Source: Clostridia bacterium
GTDB taxonomy: Bacteria; Bacillota; Clostridia; Oscillospirales; CAG-272
Length of the DNA: 64,000 bases
Direction: 5' to 3'
NCBI GenBank assembly: GCA_017540175.1
Contig: JAFYBN010000113.1
Coordinates: 34,573-98,572, forward strand
This document shows positions 1-9,344 of this stretch, one piece after another. Each line of letters opens with the position of its first letter. The stretch's first letter is position 1. Both the position numbers and the translations under genes were made by a program. A model generated the notes under the pieces. That model was not told the DNA's origin, did not search any database, and was given only the letters and a program-made list of their open reading frames with translations.

Positions 1-1
1 C

Positions 2-190
2 TGCATCTCGGGGGATCATCGCGCGCACGCCTCGTACCGCGTGATGCGGATCTGCATGGCGATGGGCCACGCCGCGGGGGTCGCCGCCGCGCTGATGAGC
101 GAGGGCGGCCTGACGAGCCGGGAAATCGACATCCGCCGCGTTCAGCGTGCGGTCGGGATCCGCAAAGACGCGGAGGCATCCGGGAGCTGA
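2..190 (+). CDS. FAD-dependent oxidoreductase, C-terminal fragment (cut by window edge)
   Basis: An open frame runs in from the left edge and stops at TGA 188-190, leaving about 62 residues. The stretch HASYRVMRICMAMGHAAGVA resembles the C-terminal FAD-binding end of the FAD_oxidored family (PF12831), where a conserved Gly-x-Ala-Ala-Gly-x-Ala-Ala helix contacts the cofactor. Such proteins are common in carbohydrate-rich Clostridia loci but their substrates are mostly unknown. A strong hairpin at 287-316 follows. The family call rests on this short tail only. Confidence 0.6.
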   Translation, partial: CISGDHRAHASYRVMRICMAMGHAAGVAAALMSEGGLTSREIDIRRVQRAVGIRKDAEASGS

Positions 191-286
191 CGGACATCAA
201 ATTCGGAGGACAAACCGGAAAACAATCTGTCCTGCCGCAAAAAGCTCCGCTTGGGGCTGTCGCTCCTCCAAAAACCGAAAAAAACA

Positions 287-321
287 GCCGGGCAGCACGA
301 AAAGGTGCTGCCCGGCCCTTT
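287..321. terminator. Bidirectional rho-independent terminator
   Basis: A perfect 12-bp stem (287-298 with 305-316) encloses a GAAAAG loop. Read on the minus strand it is followed by CTGTTTTTTTCGG, a good U-tract that would end the gene at 390-1043. Read on the plus strand it is followed by CCCTTT and could end the oxidoreductase transcript. Confidence 0.85.
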
Positions 322-389
322 GAACCGTCGGAACGGTTCTCGGCCATCATGGGCTGATTCTGATTCGTCCGCATCCCGGGATTCGGGAT

Positions 390-1043
390 TCACTCAAGCC
401 GCCACACCTGAGTCGCCCAGGAGCTTCTTGTCAGAAAGTCGATGCGTCTCTGCGCCCGGCAGGGTTCCTTCCCTTCGTCGCCGTACCAGGTATGAAGCAG
501 TCTGTAACCGTCCAAGCCGCGGTCTTCGCACAGCAGCATCCGAAGAAGGATGCTGTCGCAGATATTCTGATTGCAGATCACACCGCAATACCGGCCGTTC
601 TCTTTTACAAGCACGATGCCCGCCAGTCTTCCGTCCGGGTCGTCCAAATCATCCTGGATTTTGACCCCGTCCTCCCAGACGCACAGACGTCCGGCCTCAT
701 ACTGTTCTCCGCGGCCGTTTTTATATACCGCCGAGATATGCCCCTGCCGATCCTCCGCGATATGCACCGTGGTATCCGAGAGGCACAGGGCGAGCTCCGC
801 CTCACGGTTTTCGTCTAAGGCAACGGATTCCCGGGAAGGCAGCATCACTGCGTTCTGTTCCGCTCTCAGAGCAATCGGATCCCAGGAGGCATAATAATAC
901 ACGGCCTGTATTTTTCCGATCAGATCCGTGCTCAGGGTCAGAACGATTTCGTTTGCGTCGTCCGGATGCGTTTTATCCAGCAGACGCGGATCGAGACGGG
1001 CGTCCCGTCCGGCTTTGAGAGTTCCTTCATATCCCGATCCCAC
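390..1043 (-). CDS. Hypothetical protein, 217 aa
   Basis: No family is recognised. The frame is open for 217 codons from a GTG at 1043, with a GGAAAGG just upstream but very close to it. An ATG 9 bases further upstream lies in another frame that stops after 37 codons, so the true N-terminus may be misplaced or the gene may be frameshifted near its start. The middle is acidic, and the C-terminus (about residues 150-217) is rich in Cys, Arg and Trp. It has no signal peptide or membrane segment. It ends 70 bases before a strong terminator that fits its direction, which supports it being a real transcript. Confidence 0.5.
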   Translation of the reverse strand: MGSGYEGTLKAGRDARLDPRLLDKTHPDDANEIVLTLSTDLIGKIQAVYYYASWDPIALRAEQNAVMLPSRESVALDENREAELALCLSDTTVHIAEDRQGHISAVYKNGRGEQYEAGRLCVWEDGVKIQDDLDDPDGRLAGIVLVKENGRYCGVICNQNICDSILLRMLLCEDRGLDGYRLLHTWYGDEGKEPCRAQRRIDFLTRSSWATQVWRLE

Positions 1044-1117
1044 CTTTCCATGCGGTCAAAACTGTTTCGTACTGTGCTCCCCGCCGCTCCTGCGGTCCTT
1101 GTACCCTTGCGGCCCCT

Positions 1118-1152
1118 GCGCTCTTGCGCTCCGGCGCTCCGGCGCTCCGGCG
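1118..1152. repeat. 8-bp tandem repeat
   Basis: The unit CCGGCGCT is repeated about three and a half times between the galactokinase gene and the hypothetical gene. It lies in non-coding DNA. An inverted repeat (TTGAGTC 1202-1208, GACTCAA 1236-1242) lies just after it, without a U-tract. Confidence 0.6.
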
Positions 1153-1255
1153 CTCCGGCGGGTGTTCGGGCGGCAAAACGTCCTGCCCGGGTTTATACTT
1201 TTTGAGTCCTCTGCTTCGCGGGCACTGCCGCGGCAGACTCAAGACCTTTCAAGCG

Positions 1256-2428
1256 TCAGAAACCCGCTCCGTCCGTGCTGTGACAGATATGCGCGCTGTA
1301 TTTGCCTTCCAGGGCGGGGAATTCCGCGAGGTATTCCCGCGTCACCTTTTCGATGATGCTTTCTTCGAACGCCGGATCAATCAGCGCCATGCAGCAGCCC
1401 TTGAATCCCGCGCCGGAGAACCGTCCGCCGTAGATCCCGTCGGTGCGCGTCATGATCTCGTAGAGCTTTTTCAGCTCGGGAGAGCCGGTTTCCCAATTAT
1501 AGATGCTGCTCCGTCCGCTCTCGAAGCTGAGGCGGCCGAACTCCTCGATGTCGCCCCTTCTCCACGCCGCCGCGCCGGCCTCCACGCGGTCGAATTCCGT
1601 GTACCAATGCTCCGCGCGCTTTCTCCAGTTCTCGGGGAGGCGCGTTTTATACTGTTCGTAAACCTCCCGCGGCACGTCCCGCATATACGTCTCGCTGAAC
1701 TTCCCGTATTCCATTCCGGCAAAGGCCTTCAGTGCGTATGCGGCGCTCTTCATCTCATCCACCCGCTGGTTGAATCTGGTGCCCGCCAGGGACCTCTCGA
1801 TCCCGGAGAAGAGGATGAGGATCTCATACGGCTTCATGTTCCGGTTCTGCGGAATGAGCTCAAAGCTGTCGTCCTTCGTGTCGAGATACAAGAGATGATC
1901 CTTCTGCGAATAGACCTCGCAGGACTGATCCAGCTTGCCGCAGGACACGCCCACATAACGGTTTTCCGCGGTGAGCGCCATCATGATGATTTCATGGGCG
2001 GTCGGATGGATGTGATTCACGCGGCAGAGCGCGATGAGGAAGGCGATGGTGACCGCCGCGGAGGAGGAAAGCCCTCCGATGGGGAGCGTGCCTTCGATCA
2101 CGCCGCTCAGTCCGACGGAAAGCCTGTACCGTTTGTTCAGTTCAATCGTCGCGCCGCGCAGATAATCGGCCCAGTCGTTCTGCTTCTCCTCCGGCGTGAA
2201 AGAAACGTACCACTGCGCGCGTTTTTCAAACTGGAGGGAGATGAGCTCAACGACGCCGTTCTGCTTGGGTCCGTATGCGATGTGGATGCCTTTGTCGATG
2301 GCGAGCCCCGTGATCTTGCCGAGGTTGTGGTCGGAGTGCGCGCCGAGCGGACAAATCCGGTACGGACAGAACGCGACGGCGGACGGATCACGGTTGTAAA
2401 TGTGTTTGTATTGTTCGGAACAGTGCAT
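1256..2428 (-). CDS. Galactokinase-like GHMP kinase
   Basis: A 390-aa GHMP-superfamily kinase, predicted to phosphorylate a free hexose (galactose or a relative) at C1 with ATP in the cytoplasm. Three signatures are visible: the sugar-binding motif PYRICPLGAHSDHNLG near residue 20, the ATP-binding loop LPIGGLSSSAAV around residue 115, and the C-terminal GGRFSGAGFKGC motif. The length matches GalK (about 390 aa). The start at 2428 is preferred over one 18 codons upstream because GGAGGAG stands 6 bases before this ATG. It follows the phosphoglycosyl transferase by 171 bases with no clear terminator between them, so it may end the exopolysaccharide operon and feed sugar-1-phosphate to nucleotide-sugar synthesis. 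The substrate may differ from galactose, because the ICPLGAHSDHN motif departs from the usual IGEHTDYN. Confidence 0.85.
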   Translation of the reverse strand: MHCSEQYKHIYNRDPSAVAFCPYRICPLGAHSDHNLGKITGLAIDKGIHIAYGPKQNGVVELISLQFEKRAQWYVSFTPEEKQNDWADYLRGATIELNKRYRLSVGLSGVIEGTLPIGGLSSSAAVTIAFLIALCRVNHIHPTAHEIIMMALTAENRYVGVSCGKLDQSCEVYSQKDHLLYLDTKDDSFELIPQNRNMKPYEILILFSGIERSLAGTRFNQRVDEMKSAAYALKAFAGMEYGKFSETYMRDVPREVYEQYKTRLPENWRKRAEHWYTEFDRVEAGAAAWRRGDIEEFGRLSFESGRSSIYNWETGSPELKKLYEIMTRTDGIYGGRFSGAGFKGCCMALIDPAFEESIIEKVTREYLAEFPALEGKYSAHICHSTDGAGF

Positions 2429-2599
2429 TTTTTCTCCTCCGGAATACGGATGAAATACAGCTGCAAAATCGATTTGAGGCATTTTCGCGGCCCGGCGCCT
2501 GCCGGGGTCGCTTCGGCTTCGAGAGGTAAGCGCCCCTCGAAAGCGCGGGGGTGGGAAAGGACCTCGGCGGTCCGTCCCCGCGCCCGGTTGGAACGGGTC

Positions 2600-4096
2600 T
2601 TACATGGCGCCCTTTTTGGTCAGCACGACCCACACGGTTTTGCAGAGAATATGAAGGTCGCGCTTCAGGGACCAGTTTTCGATGTATTCCCGGTCCAGCC
2701 GGACCACGGTGTCGAAATCCCGGATCTTGCTGCGCCCGCTGACCTGCCAGAGACCGGTGATCCCGGGACGGGTCGACATTCTCGAGCGGTGGAAGGGCTC
2801 GTACCGGTTCCATTCGTCGACGGTGGGGGGACGGGTGCCGACCAGCGACATATCCCCCTTCAGGACATTGAAAAACTGCGGGAATTCGTCGATGGACAGG
2901 TCGCGGATCCAGCCGCCCACGCCCTTTTTCCACTTGCCGCTTTGCAGCTGCTTCTGGCCGATGATGCGCGGGTCATGCTCTAACTTGAACATCAGCTGGT
3001 CCTGCTGGCCGGTCTCCTGCGCCAGCTGCTGCTTCCGCTTTTCCGCGTCCTTGTACATGCTGCGGAATTTATACATTTGGAATTTCTTCCCGTTTTCGCC
3101 GATCCGGGTCTGCTTGAAAAAGATGGGGCCGGGATCGGTGAACAGGATGGCCAGCCCGACGGGGATCGCGAGGATCACGGTAAAGATCGAGCCGATCAGC
3201 CCGCCCACGATGTCCATGAGCCGTTTGAGGAATACGTCGCGCCCCGTGATATAGCCGAGCGAGGTCGTAATGGTCAGGTGGCCGCAGATCCATTCGACGT
3301 CCTTATGTCTGGATTCGATCTCATCGAGATTGGTGAGGGCGGTGTGAATGGTGATGCCCATCCGCATCAGATTGTTGATCAGATCGACCGGCAGTTCGGC
3401 TTCGGGAGACACGTCCAGATAGATCTCGTCCACCCAGCTGTTCGTCAGATACTGCTCGAGGGTATCCGCGGTGGCGACGATGGGAATGGTTTCGACCTCC
3501 GGACACTGATCCCAAAGCTGCCGCAGAGCGCGCCGCGCCTCCTCCTCGGACGCCTCGTCCCCCATGATGGCAAAGCCGATGAAGCGATAAACCCCGTAGT
3601 TCGAGCGGAGAATGCGCGGAACGACGGTCGGGATCTGGGGAGCTTCCAGCGCGATGAGCAGGGAATGCCGGTTCAGGATGTGATGTTTTTTCTTGAGGAA
3701 GCTCTTATACGCCTGGCGCATGATGTAGCAGAGAAGGACGTACAGGGGCACGGCGTATAAGACGATTTTTGAAAGGTTGTTTTCGTTTGTCTGGCTCAGC
3801 AGCTGAAAAACCAGAAGAATGAGAACCAGATAGCTCGTCTGCGCCAGAAGCCGAAGCATCTCGTCCCAGGGCGAGTGGTGCAGGACGCTGTGATACGTGT
3901 CCATGACGATCATCACGATCTGATTCACCAGGATGGTTTCAAGGACCATCATCCAGAAAAAGCGGGATCTCAGCACACCTGTTCCCGTTTTTTCGACGAT
4001 CAGGAATCCGAGGAAAAGGGCCAGAAACGCGCAGAGGTCGTCCATGAGCATAAAATCGACGTGCTGGGACCAACCGCGTACCTTCTTTTTGTACAT
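2600..4096 (-). CDS. Polyprenyl-phosphate phosphoglycosyl transferase (initiating EPS sugar transferase)
   Basis: A 498-aa bacterial sugar transferase (Bac_transf family; WbaP/ExoY/EpsL type). It transfers a sugar-1-phosphate from a nucleotide sugar to undecaprenyl phosphate at the inner membrane and so starts repeat-unit assembly. The N-terminal third has four to five hydrophobic segments, followed by a soluble linker. The catalytic C-terminal domain (about residues 285-498) shows KRLMDIVGG, the re-entrant helix, DPGPIFFKQTRIGENGKKF, YKFRSM, LSIDEFPQFFNVLKGDMSLV, GTRPP and RPGITGLWQVSGRS. The RBS AGGTG lies 6 bases before the ATG. It lies after the GT2 gene and near the 3' end of the cluster, an unusual place for the priming enzyme. 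Confidence 0.93.
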   Translation of the reverse strand: MYKKKVRGWSQHVDFMLMDDLCAFLALFLGFLIVEKTGTGVLRSRFFWMMVLETILVNQIVMIVMDTYHSVLHHSPWDEMLRLLAQTSYLVLILLVFQLLSQTNENNLSKIVLYAVPLYVLLCYIMRQAYKSFLKKKHHILNRHSLLIALEAPQIPTVVPRILRSNYGVYRFIGFAIMGDEASEEEARRALRQLWDQCPEVETIPIVATADTLEQYLTNSWVDEIYLDVSPEAELPVDLINNLMRMGITIHTALTNLDEIESRHKDVEWICGHLTITTSLGYITGRDVFLKRLMDIVGGLIGSIFTVILAIPVGLAILFTDPGPIFFKQTRIGENGKKFQMYKFRSMYKDAEKRKQQLAQETGQQDQLMFKLEHDPRIIGQKQLQSGKWKKGVGGWIRDLSIDEFPQFFNVLKGDMSLVGTRPPTVDEWNRYEPFHRSRMSTRPGITGLWQVSGRSKIRDFDTVVRLDREYIENWSLKRDLHILCKTVWVVLTKKGAM

Positions 4097-4276
4097 TGTT
4101 TCACCTGCTTTCCATCTTGTTCGGACATTGTTCGGGCGCTTCCACGCGAACCGTATTCCGTGAGCAGAGAGCGCCGCCGCGATCGATTTGAGGTCCCCGG
4201 AGCGGATGCGGACCGGGACGATGATCCTTGCGGATCCCCGGTTCGGAAAACGGCGGGTGTACCGCCCGACGACCGC

Positions 4277-5314
4277 TTATCCGGACGGCTTGTCCGGCTT
4301 CGCCTGCTGTTTGTTCCGTGCGGCGCACAGAGCCGCGGCGGGCAGATACAGGCGCATTTTTAAGAGCCGGATTAATATGCCCGCCTTTCGCGGCAGATTT
4401 TTCGCCGTCACGAAGTTCAGCATACCCGTCTCGCGCAGTCCTTCCTTCAGATGCCGCGCGGCCTCCCGCAGAGAAGGCTCCGTCTCGGCGCGCCACTTCC
4501 CCGTGCGGATGATGAGCATGGCAGCGTATTCGTTGAGCTGGCGGTCCACCGACGGGCTGAGTCCGCCGAGATGCTCCCTCATATACTCGATGAGGTACCG
4601 GAAGCTCATCGTCAGAAGATTCTCCCTGCTTTTGGCGCGGATGGAATCCTCGTTGGTTTTGTTGTACATATACAGCCGTTCGTTGCAGACGTAGACGTTC
4701 TCGGAGTGGAAGAGGCATTCGTAGGTCATGGGCACGTCGGTAAAAACGCGGATCCGCTCTTCGCGCGTGTAGTACCGGACGATCAGCTCGCGCCGGAACG
4801 CCTTGTCCCAGGTGTGCGCCTGGATCACGCCGACCTGCAGCCCCCGGCGGGTATCCGTCAGCAAATACGGAAAGATCTCTTCCTCCAGCCGTTTTCGGTC
4901 GTAATATCCCTCCGGAACATAGTTGAGGGTCTCTTCGAGGTGATCCTCATACACGTTGTTCGCCGCGAACAGCACCATATCGAGCGGCACGGGAGACTCC
5001 GCCGCCGTGTCGTGGATGAACTGCAACATGTTCTCGAGAGCCCAGTCATCCCCGTCCAGGATGCAGACATAGTCCCCCTTCGCGGCGAGGATCCCCGCGT
5101 TCCGCGCGGAAATCAGCCCGCCGTTGGGCTTGTGTATGACCCGCACGCGGGGATCGAGCGCGGCGTATTCGTCGCAGATTTCGGGGCATCCGTCCGGCGA
5201 ACCGTCGTCGACCAGCAGCAGCTCAAAATCCCGATAGGTTTGTGAAAGGATGCTGTCCACACAGTGCCGCAGGTATTTTTCCACCTTGTAAACGGGTACG
5301 ATTACACTGATCAT
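4277..5314 (-). CDS. Glycosyltransferase family 2
   Basis: A 345-aa GT-A fold transferase. The N-terminus has the GT2 pattern: ISVIVPVYKVEKYLRHCVDS, then LLLVDDGSPDG, the NGGLISARNAG segment, and ILDGDDW, whose acidic residues fit the metal/nucleotide-sugar binding DxD site. The rest (about 110-345) is a variable acceptor domain. I chose the ATG at 5314 rather than the longer frame because the 68 extra residues are Arg/Ser/Cys-rich non-coding translation and AAAGGA precedes this ATG. It probably adds one sugar of the EPS repeat on the cytoplasmic face. Donor and linkage cannot be read from sequence. Confidence 0.9.
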   Translation of the reverse strand: MISVIVPVYKVEKYLRHCVDSILSQTYRDFELLLVDDGSPDGCPEICDEYAALDPRVRVIHKPNGGLISARNAGILAAKGDYVCILDGDDWALENMLQFIHDTAAESPVPLDMVLFAANNVYEDHLEETLNYVPEGYYDRKRLEEEIFPYLLTDTRRGLQVGVIQAHTWDKAFRRELIVRYYTREERIRVFTDVPMTYECLFHSENVYVCNERLYMYNKTNEDSIRAKSRENLLTMSFRYLIEYMREHLGGLSPSVDRQLNEYAAMLIIRTGKWRAETEPSLREAARHLKEGLRETGMLNFVTAKNLPRKAGILIRLLKMRLYLPAAALCAARNKQQAKPDKPSG

Positions 5315-5402
5315 TTTCTTCGTCCTTTCTTTGATTTGAGCAGGATGGGAGCGGGAGAGGCGGGACTGCGAACGGCGAGCGGCCCTCTGTTCCGCAATTA
5401 GC

Positions 5403-6959
5403 CTATTCGCGCGGCGTGCGCGCCTTGGGCAGCAGGCTCTTTTTGATTTGCGAGAGACTTTCCCTGAGCAGCGGACTGCGCCCGAAAAACACGAAGTAGA
5501 ACAGATTCGGCAGGACAAAGCTCACCGCGGCGTTCAGGGCGAGCGCGGGCCAGACACTCAGCGAAAACAGCCCGCACACGAACCACGACGCCGCCGAGGA
5601 GAGCAAAGCGACGGCCGTCAGGGCGCAGAAGAGCCGCACATACCGCCCCCGGCTCGCGCGGGGAAATACCTCCCGAAACAGGTTGCGGATCAGCCAGGGG
5701 ATCTGAATGAGGACGATGGAGACGACGGAGGAAAGAAGCACGCCGTAGAGCCCGAGCCACCGAACCGTGGCGAGGTTCAGACCAAGATTCACCAGCGCCG
5801 CGGTCAGGGGACGCCAGCGGTCCGTCTTCCAGATGCCCGCGGAGTCTTTGAACATATTAATGAGCTTGTTCGAGCCCATGGAGTAGTAATAGACGGCGAA
5901 GCAAATCACAAGCCCGGTGCCGAGCAGATTGTCGCCGCCCATCCAGAGGCGCATGAATGGCTGATACAGGCAGAGAAGCATGGAGGTGCTCACGCCGAGG
6001 AGCCACGAGAACAGAAGGGTGATCCGTTCGAGATCCCGGTAATTCGCTTCCTTGCTGTCCATGACCAGCTTGTTGCCGACGCCGGCCATGCACGCGTTGA
6101 GGATCACGACCAGCATCATGCGCAGCGCGGTGATGATGAAGTAATAATTCTGATAAACCGCCAGAACGGTCAACCCCATGAAGGCGGAGATGACCAGCGT
6201 GTCCGCGGCGTCGAACACGGTGGCGGACAGCTTCGACGTGAAGAGATCCCGTACCCGGCGGAAGATGTCGAACGTTTTTTCCTTCGGCAGCTTCCCTTTC
6301 GGCACATACCGGGGATACATCTTCGAGGCGCACACCGCGGTCAGAAGGTTGACCGCGATCTGACAAAGGAGCTGGACGGCGAGATAAAGATAATAATTCC
6401 GCCAGAAGACGAGGATCAGGATTTTCAGGGTGTATTCCGTCAGCCGCACGGCAAGGCCGACCTTGCTGATCGCGTCCCGGCGCTGGTGCGCCTGAAGCAG
6501 ACTGCTTTTATACGCGAACAGCCAGTAGGTCAGGACCGTGTTCCCGAGGTTCATCAGGTAGAGGACGTACAGGTTCATGCCGACGGGGAGCTCGTCCTTG
6601 ATGAAGACGTGCAGCGCGGGCAGAAGGAGCAGTCCCACCGCGGCGATCGCAAGACCGATGATCCGGTATAGGGTGCGGTACAGACGCAGGAGCGCGCAGA
6701 TGGCGGGGGCGTCGTCCTCGGCGATCGGCTTGTACATGCTGAATACCATCGCGCTGCCCACGCCGAGCTCCGCCAGATTCAAAAACGTCAGGAGCGACTT
6801 GAAGAGGCCGTTCAGCCCCAGGTATTCCGTCCCCAGAACATGCAGCATGACGGAGCGGATGACGAAAGGAAACAGCATATTGACCATTTCGAACATCCCG
6901 TCAAACACGATATTCCTTGCCGCGTTTTTTGTGCGCTCAAGCTTCACGCCGCCCGTCAC
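5403..6959 (-). CDS. Wzx-type polysaccharide flippase (MOP superfamily)
   Basis: A 518-aa integral membrane protein with about 12-14 hydrophobic segments, matching the PST/Wzx branch of the MATE/MOP superfamily. It is predicted to flip the lipid-linked repeat unit across the cytoplasmic membrane. Supporting sequence includes the N-terminal TEYLGLNGLFKSLLTFLNLA segment and the conserved position between two glycosyltransferase genes. The first possible start is a GTG at 6959, but GGAG lies only one base before it. A second GTG four codons in is also possible. The stop codon is TAG, one of the few seen in the window. Confidence 0.9.
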   Translation of the reverse strand: MTGGVKLERTKNAARNIVFDGMFEMVNMLFPFVIRSVMLHVLGTEYLGLNGLFKSLLTFLNLAELGVGSAMVFSMYKPIAEDDAPAICALLRLYRTLYRIIGLAIAAVGLLLLPALHVFIKDELPVGMNLYVLYLMNLGNTVLTYWLFAYKSSLLQAHQRRDAISKVGLAVRLTEYTLKILILVFWRNYYLYLAVQLLCQIAVNLLTAVCASKMYPRYVPKGKLPKEKTFDIFRRVRDLFTSKLSATVFDAADTLVISAFMGLTVLAVYQNYYFIITALRMMLVVILNACMAGVGNKLVMDSKEANYRDLERITLLFSWLLGVSTSMLLCLYQPFMRLWMGGDNLLGTGLVICFAVYYYSMGSNKLINMFKDSAGIWKTDRWRPLTAALVNLGLNLATVRWLGLYGVLLSSVVSIVLIQIPWLIRNLFREVFPRASRGRYVRLFCALTAVALLSSAASWFVCGLFSLSVWPALALNAAVSFVLPNLFYFVFFGRSPLLRESLSQIKKSLLPKARTPRE

Positions 6960-7022
6960 GCTCCTTTCCGGTCGGGGATCGCGGGAATTGGGGATCGCGG
7001 AAAACGCCTTTCCCGCTCGGGC

Positions 7023-8174
7023 TCAGCGTTCGAGCAGCTTCGCGTACAGCTCGTGCGTCTGCTCCGTGATCTGTTCCCAGGTATATTTGGACGATACCGT
7101 TTTCCGGGCCTCGGCGCGCAAGGCCTCCGCTTTTTCGGGGTGATCGCACAGATCCTGCAGCGCTTCCCCGAGGGCTTCAACGTTCCCGCGGGGGAACGTG
7201 ACGCCGCTGCCGTCGAGAACGTCCGCGCATTCGCCGATATCGGAGGTCACGCAGCAGCATCCGTAGTTCATGGCTTCGAGAAGCGTCAGCGGCATTCCCT
7301 CAAGGTCGCTCGGCAAAACGTACAGATACGCGTTGCTGTATAACTCTTCGAGAACCGTCCCCTGCTGAAAGCCGGTGAAGATGACGGAGGGGTCGTCCCC
7401 GGCCATGTCGTACAATCGCCGCACGTAATCGTCCGTGTCCGACGTGCCGCCGACGATCACCAGTTTTTTGTCCGTTTTCAAGTTCCGATACGCTTCGATG
7501 AGGTAATGGATCCCCTTTTCCGGCACCAGCCGTCCGAGAAACAGGATATACTCCCGCGCGCCGAGCCCGAACTGCTTCGTGATCTCGGAAGCGGGCCGCG
7601 GCTCTGCCGGATCGATGCCGTTGGGGATCAGAACGGTCTCCCGGCCGTACTTCTCGCGGAAATACGTCTGAGCGTCCCTGCTCAGCACGATCATGCTGTG
7701 AGCATGGCGGACTGCCGCCTTTTCGCCCCGCATGATGTAGAAGGAGGCGAATTTCCCCCATTTCTGACGCTGATGATCCAGCCCGTGGACCGTGACCACG
7801 ATCTTCTTGCCGAAGAGCCTCGGCAGCCCGCAGAGGACGCAGGGACCTTCCGTGTGGTAGTGGATCAGATCAAAGCGCCTAAAAGACGCCATAATGCTCG
7901 CGAAAATCGAGGACGTCATGGCCGCCAGTCCGCGCCGGTCCACCGTCGGCGTCCAGACCAGGTGAACGCCCCGGTATTCCCGGGGAAGCGGAGCGGTTTT
8001 CCGCATCTTTTTGAATTGCTTGTTCGTCCGGTTGTAACAGGTCACGTCGTACCCCGTCTCGGCGAGATGCGGCGCGAGGCTGCTGACGACGACCTCCACC
8101 CCGCCGTCCCTGGACGGGATGAACTTATGTCCGATCATCGCGATCCGTTTTGCGGTCTTCTCTGCGCTTTTCAT
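7023..8174 (-). CDS. Glycosyltransferase family 4
   Basis: A 383-aa GT-B enzyme. The N-terminal glycine-rich entry is HKFIPSRDGGVEVVVSSLAP. The C-terminal GT4 donor site shows LFLGRLVPEKGIHYLIEAY and the EX7E region DLEGMPLTLLEAMNYG. The start at 8174 has GGAGAGGAA before it; the longer frame adds a low-complexity upstream segment that overlaps the previous gene and is rejected. It sits 32 bases after the preceding GT4 gene in the EPS operon and probably adds one residue of the repeat unit. The sugar specificity is unknown. Confidence 0.92.
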   Translation of the reverse strand: MKSAEKTAKRIAMIGHKFIPSRDGGVEVVVSSLAPHLAETGYDVTCYNRTNKQFKKMRKTAPLPREYRGVHLVWTPTVDRRGLAAMTSSIFASIMASFRRFDLIHYHTEGPCVLCGLPRLFGKKIVVTVHGLDHQRQKWGKFASFYIMRGEKAAVRHAHSMIVLSRDAQTYFREKYGRETVLIPNGIDPAEPRPASEITKQFGLGAREYILFLGRLVPEKGIHYLIEAYRNLKTDKKLVIVGGTSDTDDYVRRLYDMAGDDPSVIFTGFQQGTVLEELYSNAYLYVLPSDLEGMPLTLLEAMNYGCCCVTSDIGECADVLDGSGVTFPRGNVEALGEALQDLCDHPEKAEALRAEARKTVSSKYTWEQITEQTHELYAKLLER

Positions 8175-8206
8175 TCCGTTCCTCTCCGTATTCCGTATGG
8201 TCGTCG

Positions 8207-9343
8207 TCAGATCTTCGGCTCTTCCCCGGCATACGCGCGCTCCGCCATTGTGAGATAAAGGTTTTGCAGCTTCACGGCTTCCGTGTGGATGTCGTAACCC
8301 GCCCGGGCGACGAGATCCGCCCCGCGGCTCCGATGCGTTTCCGCCCGCCTTGCGGTCAGGATTTCTTTTGCCCACTCCCCGTCGGAGGCGTCCAGGGAGA
8401 TCCTGCGCGCGTTCGGAGAGAGCAGAGCCTCGTCGGTGACCCGGTCGGAGAAGAAGCACGGCAGCCCCGCCGCCTGCGCTTCGATGCCGACCACGGGAAG
8501 TCCTTCGAACAGCGAGGGCAAGAGGAAACAGTCCATCGCCTGATACCATTCGTTGACGTTGGCCATCTGCCCGAGGAAGAGCACCTTATCTTCGAGCGCG
8601 AGTGTGCGGGCCTTTTCCTTCGCGCTCTGCTCCAGCTCTCCCACGCCGATCAGAACGAGACGGGCGTCAGGAGCCGCCGCCGCGAGCTGTGCGAAAATAT
8701 CGAGGAGGCGGCTGTGGTTCTTCTGCACGTTGAACCTGCCCACGTGACCGAGCACAAAGCATTCCTCAAGCCCGTGAAGCTTTCTCAGCCGCCGACGAGT
8801 CTCCGGCTCGAAGGCGAATTTCGGCACGTTGATCGCGTTGTGCAGAACGAAGCCGGACGCGTCCCAGCGCTTTTTTCCGAAATAGTAGATCCCCGCGTCC
8901 CTGCCGCAGCTCCAGTAATCCGTCGCCGCGCCGGGCAGGAGGCGCTTGCAGACCAGCTTCAGCGGGTACTTGTAATCCCGGATGATCCGCGTATTGTGCG
9001 CGTGCGCGATCCGGACGCGGACCCCGGCGCTTTTCGCGCTCTTCAGGGCATAGTAACCCATCGCTTCGTTGTGCGCGTGGACGATTTGGATGTCGGGATT
9101 TTCCGTGAGAATCTCCGAAACAAATCGCTTATACTGCGGATAACGGAGCGGATTCAGCCCCGGGCTGACGAAGATCCTCCCCCCCATGCCGCGTATCTCA
9201 TCGTCGTATTCGCCGGGCGCGGGCTTGTTCGCCAGAAAATCGAACCGGATCAGACTCCGATCCATTTCCCGGTAGTAGTTCATCAGCATGGTTTCGATTC
9301 CCGCGCGCGCCATATTGCTGACGGAATGAAGCACACCCAGCAT
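8207..9343 (-). CDS. Glycosyltransferase family 4 (EpsF/Cap-like)
   Basis: A 378-aa GT-B enzyme of the EpsF/GT4 capsular type. Recognisable elements are the N-terminal MARAGIETMLMNYYR loop, VHAHNEAMGYYAL, LGHVGRFNVQKNHSRLLDIF, and the donor-binding SLFEGLPVVGIEAQAAGLP with its EX7E glutamates. It starts one base after the stop of the TagF-like gene, so the two are probably translationally coupled. A cytoplasmic EPS repeat-unit transferase is the natural role. Confidence 0.92.
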   Translation of the reverse strand: MLGVLHSVSNMARAGIETMLMNYYREMDRSLIRFDFLANKPAPGEYDDEIRGMGGRIFVSPGLNPLRYPQYKRFVSEILTENPDIQIVHAHNEAMGYYALKSAKSAGVRVRIAHAHNTRIIRDYKYPLKLVCKRLLPGAATDYWSCGRDAGIYYFGKKRWDASGFVLHNAINVPKFAFEPETRRRLRKLHGLEECFVLGHVGRFNVQKNHSRLLDIFAQLAAAAPDARLVLIGVGELEQSAKEKARTLALEDKVLFLGQMANVNEWYQAMDCFLLPSLFEGLPVVGIEAQAAGLPCFFSDRVTDEALLSPNARRISLDASDGEWAKEILTARRAETHRSRGADLVARAGYDIHTEAVKLQNLYLTMAERAYAGEEPKI

Positions 9344-9344
9344 C

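Noticed and set aside
1124-2983. Long plus-strand frame (619 codons) opposite the galactokinase and sugar transferase genes
   Set aside because: Antisense to two clear gene families; Arg/Pro/His-rich translation with no RBS. A result of high GC.
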